From positions 1,922,001 through 1,986,000 of the forward strand of contig NZ_CP010951.1 of the NCBI RefSeq assembly GCF_001580455.1: a DNA stretch of 64,000 nucleotides, read 5' to 3'. Positions 41,604 to 49,263 of the stretch are shown here, piece by piece. Numbering within the stretch: the first letter of the stretch is position 1; every line of letters starts with the position of its first letter. Origin of the DNA: Ramlibacter tataouinensis. Lineage in GTDB: Bacteria > Pseudomonadota > Gammaproteobacteria > Burkholderiales > Burkholderiaceae_C. Below the pieces are notes generated by a model that saw only the letters and a program-made list of their open reading frames with translations, was not told where the DNA came from and ran no database searches. A program made the translations under genes and the position numbers.

Positions 41604-42725
41604 GTGGAACGCGAGGAGCTGGCCGGCTGGCTGCGCCTCGCGCTCGCGCCGGGCATCGGCAACAGCGCCGCGCGCAAGCTGCTGGGCGCTTTCGGCCTGC
41701 CCGAAGCGATCTTCCGGCAAGGCCGGGCGGCGCTCGAGCAGGTGGTGACGCCGGCGCAGGCGGAAGCCCTGCGCAGCGAACCGGCCGAGCTGCCGGGCCT
41801 GGTCGAGGCCACCTGGCAGTGGCTGACCGCCGCCGACGCACGCCAGCCGCGGCACGCGCTCACCCTGGCCGACGCCCGCTATCCCGCCGCCCTGCTGCAG
41901 ATCGCCGATCCGCCCCTGATCCTCTACGTTACCGGGCCGCTGGCGCAGCCCTGGCCGGCCGGCCTCGCGATGGTCGGCAGCCGCAACCCGACCCCGCAAG
42001 GCATCGGCAACGCCCGCCAATTCGCCGCGGCCTTCGCCCGCTCGGGCTGGACGGTGGTCTCCGGCCTGGCGCTGGGCATCGATGCCGCCGCCCACGAGGG
42101 CGCGCTCGAGGGCGCGGCCGCCGGCACCCTGGCCACCATCGCCGTGGTGGGCACCGGCCTGGATCGGGTGTACCCGAAGCAGAACCTCGCGCTGGCCCAC
42201 CGCGTCGCGCAGCAGGGCCTGGTGGTCAGCGAGTACCCGATCGGCACGCCGCCGCTGGCGGCCAACTTCCCGCGGCGCAACCGCATCATCGCGGCCCTCA
42301 GCCAGGGCACGGTGGTGGTCGAGGCGGCCCTGCAGTCCGGCTCGCTGATCACCGCGCGGCAGGCGGTGGAGCAGGGCAAGGAGGTGTTCGCGATTCCCGG
42401 CTCGATCCATTCGCCGCAATCGCGCGGCTGCCATGCGCTCCTCAAGCAAGGCGCCAAGCTGGTGGAAACGGCGCAGGACGTGCTGGAGGAACTGCCGGCG
42501 CTCGGCGTTCCCCGGGTCGCCGAGGAGCGCGCGGCGCCCGCGGTGCATGGCGAGCCGGATCCACTGCTGCAAGCGCTGGGCTTCGATCCGGTGAGCCTGG
42601 ACGCCCTGGTCGCGCGCACCGGCACGCCCGCGCCGGCGCTGCAGGCGAAGCTGCTCGAACTCGAGCTGCGCGGCGAGGTCGCGCGCCTGCCCGGCGGCCT
42701 GTTCCAGCGCATCGCGCTGGCCTAA
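41604..42725 (+). CDS. dprA: DNA processing protein DprA
   Basis: 373 residues from a GTG start. It loads RecA on incoming single-stranded DNA during transformation. An N-terminal SAM-like helical part is followed by the Rossmann fold (about 100-310: VGSRNPTPQGIGNARQFA, GLALGIDAAAHEGAL, VVGTGLDRVYPKQN, FPRRNRIIAALS) and a C-terminal winged helix (QALGFDPVSLDALVART). It lies directly downstream of the LysM gene. Confidence 0.93.
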   Translation: MEREELAGWLRLALAPGIGNSAARKLLGAFGLPEAIFRQGRAALEQVVTPAQAEALRSEPAELPGLVEATWQWLTAADARQPRHALTLADARYPAALLQIADPPLILYVTGPLAQPWPAGLAMVGSRNPTPQGIGNARQFAAAFARSGWTVVSGLALGIDAAAHEGALEGAAAGTLATIAVVGTGLDRVYPKQNLALAHRVAQQGLVVSEYPIGTPPLAANFPRRNRIIAALSQGTVVVEAALQSGSLITARQAVEQGKEVFAIPGSIHSPQSRGCHALLKQGAKLVETAQDVLEELPALGVPRVAEERAAPAVHGEPDPLLQALGFDPVSLDALVARTGTPAPALQAKLLELELRGEVARLPGGLFQRIALA

Positions 42726-42729
42726 ACTG

Positions 42730-42750
42730 GTGTCCTGTCCCACAGGACAC
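42730..42750. terminator. Perfect 9-bp hairpin between dprA and smg
   Basis: GTGTCCTGT, a CCC loop and ACAGGACAC form a perfect stem starting 5 bp after the dprA stop. No T-tract follows. It may mark the dprA 3' end or be a binding site. A weak -10-like TATATT lies at 42799-42804, just before smg. Confidence 0.4.
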
Positions 42751-42812
42751 AAACGCAACATTGCGGCTTGCCGCGTGTTGCCTTCGCGCTTTCTCAGCTA
42801 TATTGGGGCTCA

Positions 42813-43295
42813 ATGTTCGAAGTACTCGTTTTCGTTTACGAAAACTACTGGCGTGGCGATGCCTGCCCCGAGCTTGAGCAACTTGAACGCAAGCTGGCGG
42901 CCCATGGCTTCGACCCCGACGAGATCACCGAAGCGCTGACCTGGCTCGATGGCCTGAACTTCGCGGCGCAAAGCGCCTGCGCATCGATCCAGTCCACCGC
43001 TCTCGCCGAGCTACCGGCGTCCAACGTGAGCATGCGGGTGTACTCGGTGGCCGAGCAGGAACACCTGGGCGCGCGCTGCCTGGGCTTCATCTCCTTCCTG
43101 GCGACTGCCGGCGTGCTGCCCGCGGCCATGCGCGAGATCGTGCTCGATCGCGCCATGGCGGCGCCCGGCGATCCGGTGTCGCTGGACGACCTCAAGATCA
43201 TCGTGCTGATGGTGTACTGGAGTTTCGGCCACGAGCCCGATGCGCTCGTGCTCGACGAGCTGTGCGAGTCGCCCGAGGGGCGGCTGGCTCACTGA
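42813..43295 (+). CDS. smg: Smg family protein (DUF494)
   Basis: 160 residues. MFEVLVFVYENYW and the central VYSVAEQEHLGARCLGFISFL, plus KIIVLMVYWSFG near the C-terminus, match Smg/DUF494 proteins. These are commonly encoded next to dprA and sit near topoisomerase genes. Function unknown. The TGA stop lies inside the first hairpin of a repeat element, as fba's stop does at 30420. Confidence 0.9.
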   Translation: MFEVLVFVYENYWRGDACPELEQLERKLAAHGFDPDEITEALTWLDGLNFAAQSACASIQSTALAELPASNVSMRVYSVAEQEHLGARCLGFISFLATAGVLPAAMREIVLDRAMAAPGDPVSLDDLKIIVLMVYWSFGHEPDALVLDELCESPEGRLAH

Positions 43296-43422
43296 CGAAA
43301 TTCGCTGCGCGAATTTCGTCAGTGGGTTTGAATGGTGCGAAGGAGCCCGGCAAAGCCGGCTCTCCTTCGCAAGGGCGACCGGCCTGCACGTTGTTCCGTC
43401 CGGTCCATGCCGCTGCGCGGAG
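43290..43422 (+). repeat. Three-hairpin intergenic element, copy B
   Basis: The architecture is the same as copy A at 30291-30421. There is a perfect 16-bp hairpin (43290-43324) containing the smg stop codon, a second stem (43337-43370, AAA loop, CCGGC/GCCGG tip) and a third (GACCGG at 43377, CCGGTC at 43400), ending GCCGCTGCGCGGAG. Arm sequences differ from copy A yet stay paired. It fills the gap between smg and the convergent DUF1631 gene. Confidence 0.8.
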
Positions 43423-43439
43423 AGCGCTGATTCCGCAAG

Positions 43440-45899
43440 CTATTGCAGCAGGCGCTCGGGATTGGCGTCCAGCTTGGCCAGGGCGTCGCGCGTGGCGCGC
43501 ACCGTCAGCGCTTCCTCTTCCGCCGGCAGCATCAAGCCGGCCTGCAGGTAGGCGGCCAGACGCTTGACCTGGACCAGGTAGCTGCGGCCCTCGGGCGCCG
43601 CGAACAGGTGCAGCTGCCGGCGTTCGCTGCTCCAGACGTACTGCACCTGCACGGTCGCGCCGTTGTGGTCCAGCGAGAACCAGGTGCCCAGCTGCAGCTC
43701 CTGGGCCCAGGACAGCATGCCGGCGCTCGGGCGCGAGCCGCCGTCGGCGATCACCTCGATCGTCGAGGCGTCGATGCCGAGCATCATTTCGACGCTCTCG
43801 CGGTCCAGCGGCAGGTCGGTGGCCGGATCTTGGGCCACGAAATCTTCCAGGTGGGCGAGGCGCTTGGCCATCGCCTCGATGCTCGCCGGCGCGATCGACT
43901 CGGTCTTCGACTGAAACGCATCGGCCAGGGTGTCGCCGATGATCTTGATGTGCGCTTCCTGGGCGTTGCCGGTGATGCCGATCAGAGCCATGCCCTGGCG
44001 CAGGCGCGTCAGCAGCGGGGGCAGGTCCTGGATCACGCGCGCGCGTTCGGCGCGGTTCGGTTTGGCGCTGGCGGCCCACACGAGCTCGGACGCCGCGGAC
44101 TTCAGCGCCAGCGTTTCCTGGTGCCGCGGCCCGTGCTTGATGGCGCCCACCGCCAGCACCTCGGCCCAGACCTTGAACAGGAACTCGCGGATCTCCTCGC
44201 GCACGGGGATGTCCGCCAGCATGTTGCGCAGCTCGATGGTGTACTGGATCGCCAGCGTTTCCTTCTGCTCCACCTGCTGCGCCACGCTCACCACGCGCTG
44301 CGTCTGGTCCTTCTCGGTCAGGAACTTCGACAGGAACTTCTGGAACTCCTCGTACACGAGCTGGAACACGCGCCGGCCGGTCTCGGGGTACTGCTCGATC
44401 ACCTGCACCACCCGCTTGACTTCGGCCTCCAGCGCGCCGCCGCCGACCGCGGCCGCATTGAAGCCCAGGACGCAGGAACCCATGCGGTCGATCAGCAGGC
44501 GGGCCGGATGGTCGAGCGAGCCGAAGAACTCGGGCTCGGCGATAGCCACCCGCAGCACCGGCATCTGCAGGCGGGCGAACCACACGCGGATGCCGGGCGG
44601 GATGCGGTCCTCGGACAGGATGCTCTGGAACATCAGGGCCACGATCTCGATCGTGGCCTTCTCGCTGGAAGTCGCGGCCTGCTTCTTCAGCTCGCCGCTG
44701 CGGCGCCGCAGGTCGCCGGCCACGTGCTGCACGGCGGCATCGTCATAGATGAAGCTGGCGGGGCCCTCGCCCCGCCGCAGCCCGGCCTGTACGTGCTCGA
44801 CATGGGTGGAGTGGTAGGCCAGGGCCTGGGCCAGCGCCGGCGACGGCCGGGTGGGCGGCGCCGCGTCGTAGCCCGCCACCCGGTCGCCGAGCAGGCGTTT
44901 GAGCTGGCCGAGCACGCCGGCGGCGCGCGCACGCGCGCGCGCCAGCGGCGGACTCGAGGTCATCATGCGTGTTTCGTCCGCCACGCCGGTCGGCCGCGCG
45001 CCGCCGATGCCGGTGGCCGGATAGCCGCCGACACCGGTGTGCACGCCCGCACCGGCCGCCGCCATGCCGCCGGACACCCCACCGGGCATTGCGCCGCCGA
45101 TGCCGCCCGGCGCGCCGGCGGCGCCACCCGAGCGCAGCGGCGCCCCTGCCCTGGGCCCCTGTGGGCCCCCCGGGGGGCCCAGCCCGCTGTCCGGCGCGCC
45201 GGTGCCCGTGTCGGGCGGCTCCGCTGCGCCGCCGCGTGCAGTGGACGCGCTGCCGCGGCGCACGCGCACACTGAGGTCGATGTCGCGCATCACATTGTTC
45301 GCGACCAGGTATTCGTTGACCGAGCCGAAGGCCTTGGCGAGGTGCTCCTGCAAGGTCTTGCTGATGGCAGCCTGGGACACGTCCCAGCCGGGCCGGGTCA
45401 GCCCGGCCGCGAACCACTGCTCGACCAGCAACTGGCACAGGGCCTCGGGCCGCAGCACGTCGGTGCTGGCCTGCTCCTCGCCGTCCAGGTACTGCATGCG
45501 CACCTTCAGGTCCTTGAGCTCCCACGCCGCCTTCTCGCCCAGGGTCAGCGCGAGGCGCGAGGCCAGGATCTTGCGGTCGACGACTTCCTCGTCCACCAGC
45601 TCCAGGCTCAGGGCGTCCAGGCGCACGCGCGCCGTCGCGGTCGGCGGGTCCACTGCCTTGAGCCAGGCGGCGGCCGTGCCCTGCAGGAAAGCCGCCCCTT
45701 TCTGGTCGAAGTCCATCAGCGCCTCGCGCCGGTCCTGCATCTCGCGCGCACCGACGCCGGACTGCGGGATTTCGGACAGGCGGTTGCGGATGGCCTCGCC
45801 CATGGGCGCGAGGCAGGCCCGCGCCTTCGCGACGAACTGCTCCCGTGCCTTGCGACCGAGGACGGCGCCGTTGGCGGGTTGCAGCCGGTCTGCGCTCAC
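43440..45899 (-). CDS. DUF1631 family protein
   Basis: 819 residues from a GTG start with AGGAA upstream. Two helical regions (about 1-205 and 330-690) flank a low-complexity Gly/Ala/Pro linker (about 215-320). The C-terminal part includes SWAQELQLGTWFSLDHNG and VQVKRLAAYLQAGLMLP. It matches DUF1631 proteins, sometimes misnamed thymidine phosphorylase; function unknown. The start is only 7 bp after the secF stop, so it appears to be the last gene of the yajC-secD-secF transcript, which is unusual. No signal peptide, probably cytoplasmic. Confidence 0.8.
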   Translation of the reverse strand: MSADRLQPANGAVLGRKAREQFVAKARACLAPMGEAIRNRLSEIPQSGVGAREMQDRREALMDFDQKGAAFLQGTAAAWLKAVDPPTATARVRLDALSLELVDEEVVDRKILASRLALTLGEKAAWELKDLKVRMQYLDGEEQASTDVLRPEALCQLLVEQWFAAGLTRPGWDVSQAAISKTLQEHLAKAFGSVNEYLVANNVMRDIDLSVRVRRGSASTARGGAAEPPDTGTGAPDSGLGPPGGPQGPRAGAPLRSGGAAGAPGGIGGAMPGGVSGGMAAAGAGVHTGVGGYPATGIGGARPTGVADETRMMTSSPPLARARARAAGVLGQLKRLLGDRVAGYDAAPPTRPSPALAQALAYHSTHVEHVQAGLRRGEGPASFIYDDAAVQHVAGDLRRRSGELKKQAATSSEKATIEIVALMFQSILSEDRIPPGIRVWFARLQMPVLRVAIAEPEFFGSLDHPARLLIDRMGSCVLGFNAAAVGGGALEAEVKRVVQVIEQYPETGRRVFQLVYEEFQKFLSKFLTEKDQTQRVVSVAQQVEQKETLAIQYTIELRNMLADIPVREEIREFLFKVWAEVLAVGAIKHGPRHQETLALKSAASELVWAASAKPNRAERARVIQDLPPLLTRLRQGMALIGITGNAQEAHIKIIGDTLADAFQSKTESIAPASIEAMAKRLAHLEDFVAQDPATDLPLDRESVEMMLGIDASTIEVIADGGSRPSAGMLSWAQELQLGTWFSLDHNGATVQVQYVWSSERRQLHLFAAPEGRSYLVQVKRLAAYLQAGLMLPAEEEALTVRATRDALAKLDANPERLLQ

Positions 45900-45906
45900 G
45901 GGATTC

Positions 45907-46860
45907 CTAGACGGCCGCGCCCGCGTTCGGGTCGTTCGGATCCTCTTCCTTGCGGCCGGAGGACTTGACCAGGTCTTCGCGCTTGATGCCCAGCCACATG
46001 GCGATCGCCGCGGCCACGAAGACGGAGGAATAGATGCCGAACAGGATGCCGATGGTCAGCGCCAGCGCGAAGTAGTGCAGCGTCGGGCCGCCGAACAGCA
46101 GCATGGACAGCACCATGATCTGCGTCGAGCCATGGGTGATGATGGTGCGGCTGATCGTGGAGGTGATCGCGTTGTCGATGATCTGGACCGTGTTCATCTT
46201 CCGGTAGCGCCGGAAGTTCTCGCGGATCCGGTCGAAGATCACCACCGACTCGTTGACCGAGTAGCCCAGCACGGCCAGCACCGCGGCCAGCACCGCCAGC
46301 GAGAACTCCCACTGGAAGTAGGCGAAGAAGCCCAGGATGATCACCACGTCGTGCAGGTTGGCGACGATGGCCGCCACCGCGAACTTCCACTCGAAGCGGA
46401 ACGCCAGGTAGACCATGATGCCGATCACCACCATGGCCAGCGCCTTCAGGCCGTCGGTCGCCAACTCCTCGCCGACCTGCGGGCCGACGAACTCGGTGCG
46501 CCGCAGGGTGACGCCGGGGTCCTCGGCCTTCAGCGCCGAAAGCACCTTCTCGCTTTGCTGGGCCGAGCTCACGCCCTTTTGCGCCGGCAGGCGGATCAGC
46601 ACGTCGCGCGAGGTGCCGAAGTTCTGCACCTGCACGTCGGCGAAACCCAGGCCGGCGACGGTGCGGCGGACCCGCTCGACGTCGGCAGGCTGCGAATAGC
46701 CCACTTCCATCACCGTGCCGCCGGTGAACTCCACCGACAGGTGCAGCCCGCGGGTGACCAGGAAGAACACCGCCGCGGCGAAGGTCAGGAAGGAAATCAC
46801 GTTGAAGATCAACGCGTTTTCCATGAACGGGATGTCCCGTCGGATCTTGAAAAACTCCAT
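45907..46860 (-). CDS. secF: Protein translocase subunit SecF
   Basis: 317 residues, six membrane helices. TM1 (VISFLTFAAAVFFLVTRG) is followed by a periplasmic P1-like domain starting VEFTGGTVMEV, then five helices with YSVNESVVIFDRIREN. SecDF uses the proton gradient to pull proteins through SecYEG. It lies 6 bp after the secD stop. Confidence 0.96.
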   Translation of the reverse strand: MEFFKIRRDIPFMENALIFNVISFLTFAAAVFFLVTRGLHLSVEFTGGTVMEVGYSQPADVERVRRTVAGLGFADVQVQNFGTSRDVLIRLPAQKGVSSAQQSEKVLSALKAEDPGVTLRRTEFVGPQVGEELATDGLKALAMVVIGIMVYLAFRFEWKFAVAAIVANLHDVVIILGFFAYFQWEFSLAVLAAVLAVLGYSVNESVVIFDRIRENFRRYRKMNTVQIIDNAITSTISRTIITHGSTQIMVLSMLLFGGPTLHYFALALTIGILFGIYSSVFVAAAIAMWLGIKREDLVKSSGRKEEDPNDPNAGAAV

Positions 46861-46866
46861 GGTCCC

Positions 46867-48750
46867 TTACTCAGCCTTGGTTATAACCCCATCCGCCGCG
46901 GGCCGCCAGACCGTGCCGATGGACACGGTCTTGAGCTTCTTCTTGCGGCCGTACCACAGGTTCACCAGGCCACGCGAGAAGAACACCGCCGAGAACATGG
47001 AGGTGAGGATGCCGATGCAGTGCACCACGGCGAAGCCGCGCACCGGGCCCGAGCCGAACGCCAGCAGCGCCATGCCCGCGATCAGGGTCGTGATGTTGGA
47101 GTCGAAGATCGTGCCCCAGGCCCGCTCGTAGCCCGCGTTGATCGCGGCCTGGGCCGAGGCGCCGTTGCGCAGTTCCTCGCGCACCCGCTCGTTGATCAGC
47201 ACGTTCGAGTCGATCGCCATGCCCAGCGCCAGCGCCATGGCGGCCATGCCGGGCAGCGTCAGGGTGGCCTGCAGCATGGACAGCACGGCCACCAGCAGCA
47301 GCAGGTTGACGGCCAGCGCCAGGCCCGAGAACAGCCCGAACAGCATGTAGTAGACCGCCATGAAGGCGCAGATGGCGGCAAAGCCCCAGGCCACGCTCTT
47401 GAAGCCCTTGGTGATGTTCTCGGCGCCCAGGGTCGGGCCGATCGTGTATTCCTCGATGATCTCCATCGGCGCGGCCAGCGAGCCGGCGCGCAGCAGCAGC
47501 GCGACGTCGTTGGCCTCGGTGGTGGTCATGCGGCCGGAAATCTGCACCCGCCCGCCGCCGATCTCGCTGCGGATGACCGGCGCCGTGACGACTTCGCCCT
47601 TGCCCTTCTCGAACAGCAGGATCGCCATGCGCTTGCCGACGTTCTCGCGCGTGACTTCCTTGAAGATGCGCGCGCCCTTGGCGTCCAGCGTCAGGTGCAC
47701 CGCGGCCTCCTGCGTCTGGTTGTCGAAGCCGGCCTGGGCGTCGGTCAGGTTGTCGCCGGTGAAGATCACCTGCTTCTTCACCACCACCGCCTGGCCCGTG
47801 CGCTCGAGGTATTTCTCGGCGCCGAAAGGCACCGGGCCGCCGCCGAGTTCGGCGGAGCGCGCTTCGCTGCTCTCATCCACCATCCGCACTTCCAGCGTCG
47901 CGGTGCGGCCCAGGATCTCCTTGGCCTTGGCGGTGTCCTGCACGCCGGGCAGCTGGACCACGATCCGGTCCAGTCCCTGCTGCTGGATCACCGGCTCGGC
48001 CACGCCGAGCTCGTTGATCCGGTTGTGCAGCGTGACCATGTTCTGCTTGAGCGCCTGCTCCTGCACGCGCCGCGCCGCTTCCGGCTTGATCGAGGCGGTG
48101 AGCTTGAATTCGCCGCCGTCGGGCGCCTCGACCGTCTGCAGGTCGGTGAACTGGTCGGCGATCAGGTCCTTGGCGGACTTCAGCGTCTGGGGATCGCGCA
48201 GCCGCAGTTCAATGGCCTGCCCGTTGCGGTTGATGCCGCTGTGGCGCACGTTCTTCTCGCGCAGCGCGGTGCGCAGGTCGCCCGCCAGCGACTCGGCCTT
48301 CTTCGCCAGCGCCGCCTGCATGTCCACCTGCAGCATGAAATGCACGCCGCCGCGCAGGTCCAGGCCCAGGTACATGGGCGCCGCGCGCAAGGCGCTGAGC
48401 CATTGCGGCGAGCCCGACAGCAGGTTGAGGGCGACCACGTAGGTGGGATCGGCCGGGTCCGGGTTCAGCGCCTTCTGCAGGGCATCCTTGGCCTTGAGCT
48501 GGGTGTCGGTGTCGGGGACGCGCACCTTCACCGAGCTGGCGTCGAGCATCACGGCTTCGGGCTGGATGCCGGCCTTGGCCAGCGCGTCCTGCACGCGCGC
48601 GCGGGTGCCGGTGTCGACCTTGACGGTGGCCTTGCCCGAGGACACCTGCACCGCGGGCGCTTCGCCGAAGAAGTTGGGGAGCGTATAGAGCGCCCCGATG
48701 ATCAACGCGATCACGATGATCGCGTACTTCCAGATGGGATAACGGTTCAT
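46867..48750 (-). CDS. secD: Protein translocase subunit SecD
   Basis: 627 residues. TM1 near the N-terminus (YAIIVIALIIGALYTLPNFFG), a large periplasmic region (LGLDLRGGVHFMLQV at the start of the P1 head) and a C-terminal five-helix RND-like bundle (MAALALGMAIDSNVLINERVREE, FAVVHCIGILTSMFSAVFF). Partner of SecF. A GC-rich hairpin lies in the yajC-secD gap directly before its ATG. Confidence 0.96.
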   Translation of the reverse strand: MNRYPIWKYAIIVIALIIGALYTLPNFFGEAPAVQVSSGKATVKVDTGTRARVQDALAKAGIQPEAVMLDASSVKVRVPDTDTQLKAKDALQKALNPDPADPTYVVALNLLSGSPQWLSALRAAPMYLGLDLRGGVHFMLQVDMQAALAKKAESLAGDLRTALREKNVRHSGINRNGQAIELRLRDPQTLKSAKDLIADQFTDLQTVEAPDGGEFKLTASIKPEAARRVQEQALKQNMVTLHNRINELGVAEPVIQQQGLDRIVVQLPGVQDTAKAKEILGRTATLEVRMVDESSEARSAELGGGPVPFGAEKYLERTGQAVVVKKQVIFTGDNLTDAQAGFDNQTQEAAVHLTLDAKGARIFKEVTRENVGKRMAILLFEKGKGEVVTAPVIRSEIGGGRVQISGRMTTTEANDVALLLRAGSLAAPMEIIEEYTIGPTLGAENITKGFKSVAWGFAAICAFMAVYYMLFGLFSGLALAVNLLLLVAVLSMLQATLTLPGMAAMALALGMAIDSNVLINERVREELRNGASAQAAINAGYERAWGTIFDSNITTLIAGMALLAFGSGPVRGFAVVHCIGILTSMFSAVFFSRGLVNLWYGRKKKLKTVSIGTVWRPAADGVITKAE

Positions 48751-48758
48751 CCGAGGGA

Positions 48759-48778
48759 CGCGGCGCCGGGGCGCCGCG
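48759..48778 (-). promoter_or_regulatory. 9-bp hairpin in the yajC-secD gap
   Basis: CGCGGCGCC, a two-base loop and GGCGCCGCG form a perfect stem 9 bp upstream of the secD ATG, in the place where a ribosome site would be expected; no clear Shine-Dalgarno is seen. It could limit secD translation unless opened, or reduce read-through from yajC. Confidence 0.35.
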
Positions 48779-48795
48779 CCTGGCTCCTTGCTTTC

Positions 48796-49116
48796 TTACT
48801 TGATGGTGCCCTTGGGCAGGACCTGGACCACGGCCGTGCGCTGCACCTGGACTTCCACGCCGTTGGCGATCTCGACGGCCACGTAGGCCTCGCCCAGGCG
48901 GGTCACCTTGCCCAGCAGGCCACCGGCGGTGGCCACCTCATCGCCCTTGGCGAGCGCGTCGATCATCGCCCGGTGCTCCTTCTGGCGCTTCATCTGGGGG
49001 CGGATCATGACGAAATAAAGCACCACGAACATGAGCACCAGTGGCAGCATGCCCATGAGCGAAGAGGACATGTCGCCGCCGGCGGCGGTTTGGGCGTAAG
49101 CGTTGGAAATGAACAC
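48796..49116 (-). CDS. yajC: Preprotein translocase subunit YajC
   Basis: 106 residues from a GTG at 49116 with GGAGA just upstream; the longer ORF to 49206 adds residues unlike the family. One membrane helix (LLPLVLMFVVLYFVMIRP-type segment, about 23-40) is followed by QMKRQKEHRAMIDALAKGDEV and the GGLLGKV motif. Accessory subunit of the SecDF complex. First gene of the yajC-secD-secF-DUF1631 run. Confidence 0.94.
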   Translation of the reverse strand: MFISNAYAQTAAGGDMSSSLMGMLPLVLMFVVLYFVMIRPQMKRQKEHRAMIDALAKGDEVATAGGLLGKVTRLGEAYVAVEIANGVEVQVQRTAVVQVLPKGTIK

Positions 49117-49225
49117 GTTGTCTCCAGCAACAGGAATCGTTGGCCGGCGCGGCCGCGCAAAGGCGCGCCGGCGATGGCGAAAGCCATCGATTGTATGCCG
49201 CGCCAAACCGCGTAAACACGTGTAA

Positions 49226-49243
49226 CCCGGCCCTCGGGCCGGG
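49226..49243 (-). terminator. GC hairpin downstream of the indolepyruvate oxidoreductase gene
   Basis: CCCGGCCC, a two-base loop and GGGCCGGG lie 21 bp after the stop codon at 49264, in the 147-bp gap before yajC. No T-run longer than two follows on the minus strand, so it is a weak terminator candidate. The rest of the gap shows nothing clear. Confidence 0.35.
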
Positions 49244-49263
49244 GGGTAATTCCCTAGGCGCCC

